DNA of 64,000 nt from Mucilaginibacter ginsenosidivorax. Its GTDB lineage: Bacteria > Bacteroidota > Bacteroidia > Sphingobacteriales > Sphingobacteriaceae. The notes below the pieces were generated by a model. The model worked only from the letters and a program-made list of their open reading frames with translations, ran no database searches and had not been told where the DNA came from. The translations under genes and the position numbers were made by a program. The DNA lies in NCBI RefSeq assembly GCF_007971525.1, contig NZ_CP042437.1:1116001-1180000 (forward strand), in the 5' to 3' direction. Below, piece after piece: positions 54,354-61,572 of this stretch. Position 1 is the stretch's first letter; each line of letters opens with the position of its first letter.

Positions 54354-55376
54354 ATGAACGAGCACCTTGATCCGGCACCGGAACGCCTCAGCAATACCGA
54401 GCGTGATATCGAAAAAGTTTTACGTCCGCAGCAGTTTGAGGATTTTACCGGTCAGCATAAAATATTAGCCAACTTAAAAATATTTGTACAGGCGGCCCGC
54501 CAACGCGGCGAGGCGCTTGATCACGTACTGCTGCACGGCCCTCCGGGGCTGGGCAAAACCACGCTATCGCATATCATCGCCAATGAAATGAGTGTAGGCA
54601 TCAAGATAACATCAGGCCCGGTACTGGATAAACCCGGCGACCTGGCAGGCCTGCTTACCAACCTGGAAACAGGCGATATTCTTTTTATTGACGAGATACA
54701 CCGTTTAAGCCCCCTGGTTGAAGAGTATTTATACTCTGCAATGGAGGACTTTAAAATAGACATTATGCTGGAGAGCGGCCCCAACGCCCGCTCGGTGCAA
54801 ATATCACTTAACCCATTCACCCTGGTTGGTGCTACCACCCGCTCGGGCCTGCTTACCGCGCCTTTACGGGCCAGGTTTGGCATTAATGCCCGGCTGGAGT
54901 ATTATGACGCCAAACTGCTTACCACCATTGTGCTGCGCTCATCATCTATCCTTAAAACACCTATTACCGATGAGGGGGCTTATGAAATTGCCCGCCGCAG
55001 CCGTGGTACGCCCCGTATAGCCAATGCGCTATTACGCCGCACCCGCGATTTTGCCCAGATAAAAGGCGACGGCAACATTGATACCGCCATAGCCAAATAT
55101 GCCCTAAACGCCCTTAATGTTGATGAGCATGGCCTGGATGAAATGGATAACAAAATATTGAGCACCATTATTGATAAATTTAAAGGCGGCCCCGTTGGGT
55201 TAAAAACCATAGCGACTGCCGTTGGCGAAGATGAGGGTACCATTGAAGAGGTTTACGAGCCATTTTTAATACAGGAGGGATTTTTAATGCGCACAGCCCG
55301 CGGCCGCGAGTGCACCGAGAGTGCATATAAACATTTGGGTAAAATAAAACTTGGGGGCAACCCATCGTTATTTTAA
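54354..55376 (+). CDS. ruvB: Holliday junction DNA helicase RuvB
   Basis: 340 residues from the ATG at 54354. AAA+ ATPase with [12 protein letters not shown] at the start, Walker [11 protein letters not shown], Walker [11 protein letters not shown], sensor 1 [10 protein letters not shown], Arg finger in [14 protein letters not shown], and a C-terminal winged helix with [20 protein letters not shown] and RTARGRE. RuvB drives branch migration with RuvA in recombination repair. No RuvA or RuvC is adjacent. It is preceded by repeats and followed by a Gfo/Idh/MocA gene. Confidence 0.98.
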   Translation: MNEHLDPAPERLSNTERDIEKVLRPQQFEDFTGQHKILANLKIFVQAARQRGEALDHVLLHGPPGLGKTTLSHIIANEMSVGIKITSGPVLDKPGDLAGLLTNLETGDILFIDEIHRLSPLVEEYLYSAMEDFKIDIMLESGPNARSVQISLNPFTLVGATTRSGLLTAPLRARFGINARLEYYDAKLLTTIVLRSSSILKTPITDEGAYEIARRSRGTPRIANALLRRTRDFAQIKGDGNIDTAIAKYALNALNVDEHGLDEMDNKILSTIIDKFKGGPVGLKTIATAVGEDEGTIEEVYEPFLIQEGFLMRTARGRECTESAYKHLGKIKLGGNPSLF

Positions 55377-55422
55377 TTTCAGATGCTCACCTTCGTGGTT
55401 TAAATGGAGGTGAAGTTAAAGT

Positions 55423-55451
55423 CTCCCCTTCCGGGGGAGATTTTGAGGGGC
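55423..55451 (+). repeat. CCCTT..GGGGG mini-element, copy 2
   Basis: CTCCCCTTCCGGGGGAGA then TTTTGAGGGGC, followed by TTTTTA. It aligns with the copies at 40289 and 59935. The hairpin plus T run may also serve as the ruvB terminator. Confidence 0.65.
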
Positions 55452-55491
55452 TTTTTATTAAGTTTGTGAACAATTATCTACCTATACTACT

Positions 55492-56718
55492 ATGAAAACA
55501 ATGTTCAACCATGGGGTTAAATTCTTTTTCACCATGCTTTTTGTTAGTTGCGCAGCTATAACCATGGCGCAAACAACCATCCCTGCGCCTACCACCCCGA
55601 TGGTGCCCAATAAGCCCGAAGCCTTGCCTGCAGATACAGCAAAAAAGCTGGGAAAGGATACCGCTTTAACAAAAAAGGATACCATCCCGGTGAAAAAAAT
55701 ACCCACCGGGCCAAAAGTAGGCATAGCCGGCCTAAACCACGACCATATACACCTGATACTAAACGAATACCGCAACGGCAACGTTAATATTGTTGGCATT
55801 GCCGAACCCGATAAAAAACTGTGGGCCAAATATGGCAAAATGTACGGCGTACCCGATTCCTTGTTTTTTGAAGATTTAAAAACCATGTGCCTGGCCCGCA
55901 AACCTGTAATTGTTTTAGGTTACAATGCGGTTGGCAAACATATAGATGTGGTAGAAACCTGCGCGCCGCTGCACATTTCGGTAATGGTTGAGAAACCTTT
56001 GGCCGCCACGCTTGAACAAGCCCGGCGCATGGAGTTCCTGGCGCTTAAATATTATATCAGCCTGCTTACCAATTATGAAACTACCTGGTACCCATCGGTA
56101 CAAAGCGCTTATAATACCGTTAAAACAGATAGCGTAGGCATCATCCGCAAAATGGTTTTTCACGATGGCCACCAGGGCCCGCGCGAGATTGGTTGCAGCG
56201 AAGATTTTTTGAGCTGGCTAACAGATCCCATACTTAACGGCGCGGGCGCGCTAAATGATTTTGGCTGCTATGGCGCCAATATGATGACCTGGCTAATGCA
56301 GGGGCAGCGGCCAATAGCGGTTACAGCGGTGGCCCGGCATTACAAACCATCGGTATACCCCAAGGTTGAAGACGATGCCACCATTATTGTTGAGTACCCC
56401 AACGCCACCGGCATGATAGAAGCATCATGGAACTGGCCATACGGCATCAAAGACATGGAGATATTTGGCGCCAAGGGTTATATCCACACCTTTGATAAAG
56501 ACAGCGTTGAAGTAAGAGTTAACAACAGCGTGCACAGCTTTAAGGCACCGGCTTTACCCGCGCCGGCCGATGCACCAGTACCCTATTTTACGGCAGCGCT
56601 TAAAAACCCCATTAAATCGCATAACGACCGGTCGTCATTAAGATATAATATGATAGTGATGCAGATTTTGGATGCAGCCAAAAGGTCGATAAAAGAAGGT
56701 AAACGGATAGTGCTTTAA
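55492..56718 (+). CDS. Exported Gfo/Idh/MocA-family oxidoreductase
   Basis: 408 residues. A signal peptide (FFTMLFVSCAAITMAQ) and a 45-residue Pro/Lys/Thr-rich linker precede the Rossmann domain. The nucleotide-binding start reads VGIAGLNHDHIHLI, with an unusual loop in place of GxGxxG; IAEPDKKLWAKYG and the MVEKPLA motif follow, then the C-terminal dehydrogenase-like sheet (GAGALNDFGCYG, MIEASWNWPYG, IFGAKGYIHTF). Family members oxidise or reduce sugars, and some secreted relatives are glycosidases (GH109). A periplasmic enzyme with tightly bound cofactor is likely. Substrate not deducible. Confidence 0.87.
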   Translation: MKTMFNHGVKFFFTMLFVSCAAITMAQTTIPAPTTPMVPNKPEALPADTAKKLGKDTALTKKDTIPVKKIPTGPKVGIAGLNHDHIHLILNEYRNGNVNIVGIAEPDKKLWAKYGKMYGVPDSLFFEDLKTMCLARKPVIVLGYNAVGKHIDVVETCAPLHISVMVEKPLAATLEQARRMEFLALKYYISLLTNYETTWYPSVQSAYNTVKTDSVGIIRKMVFHDGHQGPREIGCSEDFLSWLTDPILNGAGALNDFGCYGANMMTWLMQGQRPIAVTAVARHYKPSVYPKVEDDATIIVEYPNATGMIEASWNWPYGIKDMEIFGAKGYIHTFDKDSVEVRVNNSVHSFKAPALPAPADAPVPYFTAALKNPIKSHNDRSSLRYNMIVMQILDAAKRSIKEGKRIVL

Positions 56719-56759
56719 AATAGAGTCAAGAAGTTATTTAAAATAGAGTCAAGAAGTTA
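56714..56759. repeat. Two 23-bp tandem units at the end of the oxidoreductase gene
   Basis: 56714-56736 and 56737-56759 are identical; the first includes the stop codon. The word GAGTCAAGAAGTT is related to that of mirror-repeat locus 1. Confidence 0.85.
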
Positions 56760-57060
56760 GAATCAGGAGGTAAGACAAAATGTTTTATCGCGAATTGTAT
56801 AATTAAACATTTTCAATTATTTTACTGGTTGGTTTAATTTACCCCTCAGAAATAAAGATGGAGCGGTGGCGAACCGGGTAGTTTTAAAAATAAAGGCATC
56901 GGTTTTTTCAGGTTGCTTTACCCGAGTTTTTGCGCAAAAATTTTCGTTTTAATTTTGTGTAAATAAATGCACTATTTGTATTAATAAATAACGCATTTGT
57001 TGCTAAAAAGTTGGAATTTATTACTTGTTTTTACGTATTTATGCATGAATAAAAGGCGGT
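56760..57060. other. AT-rich intergenic stretch, no gene
   Basis: No coding frame supported and no clear structure beyond AT richness. The promoter of the next gene lies at its right end. Confidence 0.6.
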
Positions 57061-57091
57061 TTTGAAATACAACAGGAAGCGTGTAACTTTG
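57061..57091 (+). promoter_or_regulatory. Promoter of the TraB/GumN-like lipoprotein gene
   Basis: TTTG (57061-57064), 19-bp spacer, TAACTTTG (57084-57091). The 5' leader would be about 125 nt. Confidence 0.6.
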
Positions 57092-57222
57092 TACAGTTTA
57101 CTACAAATAGAAACGATTTCCATGCTATTTCAGACATCGAATTTGAGGAACCTGCCTTAATTTATTAAAAAAAACAACTGTCAATTTTGCCCCTTATCCT
57201 ACACCTTGCATATCCACAAAAA

Positions 57223-58101
57223 ATGAAACGTTCGGTATTATTATTTTTAGCTGCATTAGCATTATTGGGATGCGGCAGCAAAAAGAAAAAAGTAGCGGCA
57301 ACTGTTTATCCAACCATCAGCTACCTTAATATTAAGCTGGATGCTGTCGGCCACCTGCCGAGTAACCCATACATACTTACCTTCGACAACGCGGAAAAGC
57401 ACATTGTTTTTTGTGGAGTAAACCATGTAGATAAAAATAAAATAAACGACCCGATGTACGCAGGAATTGAAAAAGCATTTTTTGCATTCAAGCCCGATGT
57501 ATGCGTGAACGAGGGCGGCGATGTTTCAAAGAAGGTTTTCGCGTCAAAACAGGCTGCGTTAAGGAAAGATGGCGAAATAGGCCTGGTAAAAATACTGGCC
57601 GACAGCCTGAAAATTAAAACCGTTAACGGCGATATGACTGATAGCCTGGAATTTAAAGAGTTACTCAAAAAATATACCCCGGGCGAATTTTTAGCCTACA
57701 TTGTTACCGAGCGATTTATGTGGGGATTAAATGAGCAACAAGCTAATGACACGGTCAATCTAAAAAAAAGCTATGCCGGATTTATCCAAAATTACATCAT
57801 GAAAACCGGGGCTGTAAAGCTTACCCCACAGCAGCAAACACTTGCTTTTTATAAAACAAACTATCAGAAACTATTAAAAAGGCCTTTTATTTTTAACGAA
57901 CTGGAGCCAACCAATCCTTTTGATCCCAAAGGGAAGTTCCAGGAAATTGGCAGGGCTTCTAAAGAGATCAGGGACCAGAGCTTATTGGCCACTATCGATT
58001 CGTTATTAAAAACACACAACAAAGTATTTGTTGTTTTTGGCGGATGGCATTTGTTAACCTGCGAACCCGGCTTAAAACAAATCATTAGCAGGGCCAAATA
58101 A
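57223..58101 (+). CDS. TraB/GumN-like lipoprotein
   Basis: 292 residues from the ATG at 57223, chosen because it places the lipoprotein signal (ALALLGC, Cys17) at the N-terminus. The mature part resembles TraB/GumN proteins: HIVFCGVNHVDKNKIND with a metal-site-like His, FKPDVCVNEGGD with a central Glu, and at the C-terminus VFVVFGGWHLLTCEPGLKQI with a second His. This His...Glu...His spacing is the family hallmark and suggests a metalloprotease-like fold. The first 12 codons of the longer frame are not needed. Position: alone between two repeat-rich intergenic regions. Confidence 0.75.
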   Translation: MKRSVLLFLAALALLGCGSKKKKVAATVYPTISYLNIKLDAVGHLPSNPYILTFDNAEKHIVFCGVNHVDKNKINDPMYAGIEKAFFAFKPDVCVNEGGDVSKKVFASKQAALRKDGEIGLVKILADSLKIKTVNGDMTDSLEFKELLKKYTPGEFLAYIVTERFMWGLNEQQANDTVNLKKSYAGFIQNYIMKTGAVKLTPQQQTLAFYKTNYQKLLKRPFIFNELEPTNPFDPKGKFQEIGRASKEIRDQSLLATIDSLLKTHNKVFVVFGGWHLLTCEPGLKQIISRAK

Positions 58102-58225
58102 TAAACAGGCAATCTGTAAAGGCTTTCTATCAATGATAAATTGACGGATAGTTTTTAGCCCAAAGTCTTAAATTCTAAGCCAAAATTCAACTTTAGACTT
58201 ACGACGTAGTGTTGTTGACTTAACG

Positions 58226-59026
58226 CTACAGGTAAAACACTTCGTTATCCGTTTCTAAAAACCCCAGATCGGGCGTGTGGTCAAATATTCCGAATACAGA
58301 AGCCCCGCTCCCACTCATGCTGGCATAAATTGCACCGGCCTCATAAAGGGCCGCTTTAACGCCGCGAATCTCGATATGATTTTTAAAAATGGAAGTTTCA
58401 AAATCATTTTTGATATGCTTTTTCCATTCGGTTATAGGTTCGGTAATAAGTTCCAGCAGGGAATCTTTAACCGGGGTTGGTTTTATACCGCTGAAGGCCT
58501 CAGAAGTAGAAATATGAATATCGGGCATTACCAGTACAATTTTGTAAGCTGATAAGTCGAGTTTTATGGTTTCAAATTCATCGCCCCGCTCAAACGCGAA
58601 CACGGGTTTATTTTCAATAAAAAAAGCACAATCGGCACCCAGGCGGCGGGCATAGCCGGTCATTTCATCTACCGAAATGCAAAGGTTAAATTGCTCGTTC
58701 ATCAGCCTGATAAAAAAAGCAGCATCGGCCGATCCTCCACCCAACCCCGCTCCTATCGGAATGTTTTTATGCAGATGTATGCTTACGGGCGGTATGTCAA
58801 AATCTTTTTTAAGCATGTGGTAACCTTTTACGCAAAGGTTATCCTCGGCCCTGCCGGGAATATCAAGCCCCGACGAAGTAAAAGTAAGCTCATCACTCTC
58901 AACCACTTCCAGCGCATCTTTAATGTTAACGGGATAAAAAATGGTTTCCAGGTTATGATAACCATCCGGGCGGCGTTCTGTAATATTCAGGCCTATGTTA
59001 ATTTTTGCGTTGGGAAAAAGGATCAT
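58226..59026 (-). CDS. ispE: 4-diphosphocytidyl-2-C-methyl-D-erythritol kinase IspE
   Basis: 266 residues, GHMP kinase fold. KINIGLNITERRPDGYHNLE at the N-terminus, the ATP loop PIGAGLGGGSADAA, catalytic Asp in RRLGADCAFFIENKPVFA and the C-terminal SGSGASVFGIFD motif are all intact. It phosphorylates CDP-methylerythritol in the MEP isoprenoid pathway. It is transcribed leftward; the predicted leader contains mirror-repeat locus 2. Confidence 0.96.
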   Translation of the reverse strand: MILFPNAKINIGLNITERRPDGYHNLETIFYPVNIKDALEVVESDELTFTSSGLDIPGRAEDNLCVKGYHMLKKDFDIPPVSIHLHKNIPIGAGLGGGSADAAFFIRLMNEQFNLCISVDEMTGYARRLGADCAFFIENKPVFAFERGDEFETIKLDLSAYKIVLVMPDIHISTSEAFSGIKPTPVKDSLLELITEPITEWKKHIKNDFETSIFKNHIEIRGVKAALYEAGAIYASMSGSGASVFGIFDHTPDLGFLETDNEVFYL

Positions 59027-59033
59027 GCGTTTT

Positions 59034-59196
59034 GTTGAGTGGTTGATTGGGTTGATTAAGTTGATTAAGTTGATTAAGTTGATTAAGTTGATTAAGTTGG
59101 CAAGACAATTAACCCCTGTCTCGTTTTGTAGTTTTCAAAGTTTTTTTCACCCCAATTCTAACCTAATCAACCACTCACCCAATCAACTTAATTAAC
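59034..59196. repeat. Mirror-repeat locus 2 (TTGATTAAG word)
   Basis: Left arm: five exact TTGATTAAG units (59052-59096), preceded by GAGTGGTTGATTGGG. Right arm (59161-59196) carries the same words inverted (CTAATCAACCACTC, CCCAATCAACTTAATTAA). Spacer 64 bp. It lies between the ispE start codon and its -7 box. Confidence 0.8.
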
Positions 59197-59205
59197 CATC
59201 CGCAG

Positions 59206-59213
59206 CAAAGTTA
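59206..59213 (-). promoter_or_regulatory. -7 box of ispE
   Basis: On the minus strand TAACTTTG, perfect TAnnTTTG. The leader to the ispE start is about 175 nt and contains mirror-repeat locus 2. Confidence 0.5.
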
Positions 59214-59250
59214 TCATCTTCCGATTGATTAGGAATCATTAACAAACTTG

Positions 59251-59258
59251 TATTTTTG
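59251..59258 (+). promoter_or_regulatory. -7 box of thyA
   Basis: TATTTTTG, perfect TAnnTTTG. The leader to thyA would be about 200 nt and contains mirror-repeat locus 3. Confidence 0.5.
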
Positions 59259-59296
59259 CACATATTTAGGATAGTTAACACAGATTATTTTTCTTT

Positions 59297-59460
59297 GTAG
59301 TTGGTTCATTGGTTTACTGGTTCATTAGTTCATTGGTTGCATATCGTTTAATTGCATGGTCGTCTCTAAAAATTGGCCAGGCAAAAGCAATATCCCAGCG
59401 AATATTAAACCAACAGACAAGACCAATGAACTAATGAACCACTGAACTAATGAACTAAAA
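59297..59460. repeat. Mirror-repeat locus 3 (TTCATTAG/TTCATTGG word)
   Basis: Left arm 59297-59339 (GGTTCATTGG, GGTTCATTAGTTCATTGG). Right arm 59422-59460 holds the inverse words (CCAATGAACTAATGAACC, GAACTAATGAAC). Spacer about 82 bp. The right arm ends 1 bp before the thyA start codon, so the hairpin would include the ribosome-binding region. Confidence 0.8.
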
Positions 59461-59461
59461 A

Positions 59462-60283
59462 ATGAAACAGTATCTCGATTTGATGAAACATGTATTGGAA
59501 ACCGGCGCGCAAAAGCACGACAGGACGGGTACCGGTACAGTAAGTGTGTTTGGCTACCAGATGCGTTTCAACCTTAAAGATGGTTTCCCGATGGTGACCA
59601 CCAAAAAGCTGCACTTAAAATCAATTATCCATGAATTAATCTGGTTTTTAAGTGGTGATAGCAATATTCGTTACCTGAAAGAAAATGGCGTACGCATTTG
59701 GGACGAGTGGGCCGATGCCGACGGAAACCTTGGCCCCGTATATGGTGTGCAATGGCGCAGCTGGCCTACGCCTGATGGCGGCCATATTGACCAGATAGCC
59801 CAGGTAGTAAACCAGATTAAAAACAACCCCGATTCGCGCCGCATGATCGTGTCTGCCTGGAACGTGGCAGAAGTAAACCAGATGGCGTTACCACCTTGCC
59901 ATAGCCTGTTCCAGTTTTACGTGGAGCCCGCTAATCCCTTGAAGGGAGAATCAAAGGGCAAGTTGTCGTGCCAGTTGTATCAACGAAGCGCCGATATATT
60001 TTTGGGTGTGCCCTTCAACATCGCATCATACGCCCTGCTCACCATGATGATGGCACAGGTTTGCGACCTGGATTATGGCGATTTCATCCATACGCTGGGC
60101 GATGCCCACCTATATAACAATCACCTGGAACAGGTTAACCTCCAATTAAGCCGCGAGCCAAGGCCGCTGCCAACCATGAAGATAAACCCGGAGGTGAAGG
60201 ATATTTTCGGCTTTAAGTTTGAAGATTTTACTTTGGAGAATTATGACCCGCATCCGCATATTAAGGGTGTGGTGGCTGTATAA
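59462..60283 (+). CDS. thyA: Thymidylate synthase ThyA
   Basis: 273 residues. Family motifs: [40 protein letters not shown], active Cys146 in [32 protein letters not shown] and [15 protein letters not shown]. It makes dTMP from dUMP using methylene-tetrahydrofolate, producing dihydrofolate that FolA, encoded downstream, reduces. A 9-residue insertion relative to the common short form lies between FQFYV and GKLSCQ and coincides with a CCCTT..GGGG mini-element in the DNA (59935-59959). It is first in a unit with an antitoxin, a Doc toxin and folA. Confidence 0.97.
   Translation: MKQYLDLMKHVLETGAQKHDRTGTGTVSVFGYQMRFNLKDGFPMVTTKKLHLKSIIHELIWFLSGDSNIRYLKENGVRIWDEWADADGNLGPVYGVQWRSWPTPDGGHIDQIAQVVNQIKNNPDSRRMIVSAWNVAEVNQMALPPCHSLFQFYVEPANPLKGESKGKLSCQLYQRSADIFLGVPFNIASYALLTMMMAQVCDLDYGDFIHTLGDAHLYNNHLEQVNLQLSREPRPLPTMKINPEVKDIFGFKFEDFTLENYDPHPHIKGVVAV
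59935..59959 (+). repeat. CCCTT..GGGG mini-element, copy 3, inside thyA
   Basis: TCCCTTGAAGGGAGAATCAAAGGGC reads in parts: CCCTTGAAGGG then AGAATCAAAGGGC. It aligns with copies at 40289 and 55423 and falls exactly where ThyA has its extra loop. Confidence 0.6.
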
Positions 60284-60308
60284 TAGTCATTATGTCATTT
60301 GCTGCGCG

Positions 60309-60343
60309 TCATTGGTCATTGGTCATTGGTCATTGGTCATTGG
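60309..60343. repeat. Five TCATTGG tandem units after thyA
   Basis: Five exact 7-bp units. It is similar in style to the arms of the mirror-repeat loci but no inverted partner was found nearby. Confidence 0.85.
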
Positions 60344-60397
60344 TGAGAATTTTTTAGGTGTGGGATTGTTAGGATAGATTGGGAAATTAAAAATTTG

Positions 60398-60405
60398 TAG
60401 ATTTG
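60398..60405 (+). promoter_or_regulatory. -7 box of the Phd/Doc-like module
   Basis: TAGATTTG, perfect TAnnTTTG, only 3 nt before the ATG at 60409. As in higBA the transcript would be leaderless. Confidence 0.6.
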
Positions 60406-60408
60406 ACT

Positions 60409-60597
60409 ATGACTGCGGTTCAGATAAAAGAAGAAATACAAAAAGCATTGAATGATATGCCCGAAACGGCATTGGCAGATGTTTTGAATTTTGTAAAACA
60501 ATTTCAAACACATCCGTTTGATCAATCAACCCTCGATAATAATTTAAAAAAGATCATGAGCGAGGATAAAGGTTTATTGGAGCGCTTAGCCAAATGA
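60409..60597 (+). CDS. Antitoxin of a Doc-type toxin-antitoxin module
   Basis: 62 residues from the ATG at 60409. A helical N-terminus (QIKEEIQKALNDMPETALA, DVLNFVKQFQ) resembles DUF2281-type antitoxins, followed by a charged C-terminal part (DQSTLDNNLKKIMSEDKGLL) that probably binds the toxin. Its stop overlaps the Doc start by 4 bp (ATGA). It would neutralise Doc and repress the operon, although no clear palindrome was found at the promoter. Confidence 0.72.
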   Translation: MTAVQIKEEIQKALNDMPETALADVLNFVKQFQTHPFDQSTLDNNLKKIMSEDKGLLERLAK

Positions 60598-60977
60598 TCT
60601 CTATACAATCTGTTTTATATATTCATTCCCAATTAATTAAAAATTTTGGAGGTGGCGAAGGTGTGAGAGATCAGGGTGGCCTGGAAGCCGCCATCGCCCG
60701 GCCATATGCTACTTTTGACGGCATTGACTTGTACCCCGAACCCATTGACAAAGCTGCCGCCATTTTCGAGAGCCTAATTATTAACCATCCTTTTATCGAC
60801 GGCAATAAAAGAACTGCCTACACCCTATTGAGACTAATGTTATTAGGTTTTGGTTGGGACATCGAAGCATCGGAGGACGAAAAATACGACATGACAATTG
60901 CCGCAAGTACCGGAAAGTTAAAGTTCGACGAGATAAAATTGTGGCTTTCAGAAAAAACCATCACAAAAAACAAATGA
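60594..60977 (+). CDS. Doc/Fic-family toxin (death-on-curing)
   Basis: 127 residues. Fic/Doc signature HPFIDGNKRTAYTLL with catalytic His65 is intact; upstream GGGEGVRDQGGLEAAIARPY is the Doc-specific N-terminal motif. Doc toxins phosphorylate or otherwise modify translation factor EF-Tu. It overlaps the antitoxin upstream and folA downstream by 4 bp each (ATGA), so the module is embedded between thyA and folA by translational coupling. An intact catalytic motif suggests a functional toxin. Confidence 0.92.
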   Translation: MISIQSVLYIHSQLIKNFGGGEGVRDQGGLEAAIARPYATFDGIDLYPEPIDKAAAIFESLIINHPFIDGNKRTAYTLLRLMLLGFGWDIEASEDEKYDMTIAASTGKLKFDEIKLWLSEKTITKNK

Positions 60978-61456
60978 TCGTAAGTATAATAGTAGCGATA
61001 GCCAAAAACCACGCTATCGGCAAAGACAATAAATTACTTTGGTACCTGCCCAATGACTTAAAGCATTTTAAAGATGTTACCAGCGGGCATACGGTTATCA
61101 TGGGACGCAAAACATTTGATTCAGTAGGTAAACCATTGCCAAGGCGCAGGAATATTGTGATTACCCGCCAGGATATCAGCATTGAAGGTTGCGAAGTTGT
61201 AAAATCAATTGAAGCGGCATTGGTACTTTGCGCCGCTGAGGATGAAATATTTATTGTAGGTGGTGCCGAAATTTACAGGCAGGCCATCCCGCTCACGAAC
61301 CGCATATATCTCACCATAATTGACCAGGAATTTGAAGGTGACACCTTTTTCCCTGAGTTAAACACAGGGGATTGGCAAGAAACGCAAAGGGAAAATTTTG
61401 AGCCCGATGACAAAAACAAGTATAGCTATTCGTTTATCACACTGGAGCGTCGCTAA
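60974..61456 (+). CDS. folA: Dihydrofolate reductase FolA
   Basis: 160 residues from the ATG at 60974; the frame extends 40 codons upstream inside doc, but family alignment and the ATGA overlap favour this start. Motifs: VSIIVAIAKNHAIGKDNKLLWYLPNDLKHFK, split here as AIGKDNKLLWYLPNDL and HTVIMGRKTFDSVGKPLP, then EDEIFIVGGAEIYRQ and DTFFPE. It reduces dihydrofolate made by ThyA. The TA module between thyA and folA breaks the usual direct neighbourhood. Confidence 0.95.
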   Translation: MIVSIIVAIAKNHAIGKDNKLLWYLPNDLKHFKDVTSGHTVIMGRKTFDSVGKPLPRRRNIVITRQDISIEGCEVVKSIEAALVLCAAEDEIFIVGGAEIYRQAIPLTNRIYLTIIDQEFEGDTFFPELNTGDWQETQRENFEPDDKNKYSYSFITLERR

Positions 61457-61511
61457 CATTTTTTGTCATCAATTTGTTTTAATTTAAAATTTTCTGCTTG
61501 CGAAATTTTAT

Positions 61512-61519
61512 TAGATTTG
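61512..61519 (+). promoter_or_regulatory. -7 box of secDF
   Basis: TAGATTTG, perfect TAnnTTTG, 53 bp before the start codon. Confidence 0.6.
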
Positions 61520-61572
61520 CCGTCTTAATAAAAAATAGCTTATAAACTAATTAATTACATATTACAAATTCG

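Noticed and set aside
60854..60973. Upstream extension of folA inside doc
   Set aside because: The extra residues are highly basic and out of frame with doc; the ATGA overlap and DHFR alignment place the start at 60974.
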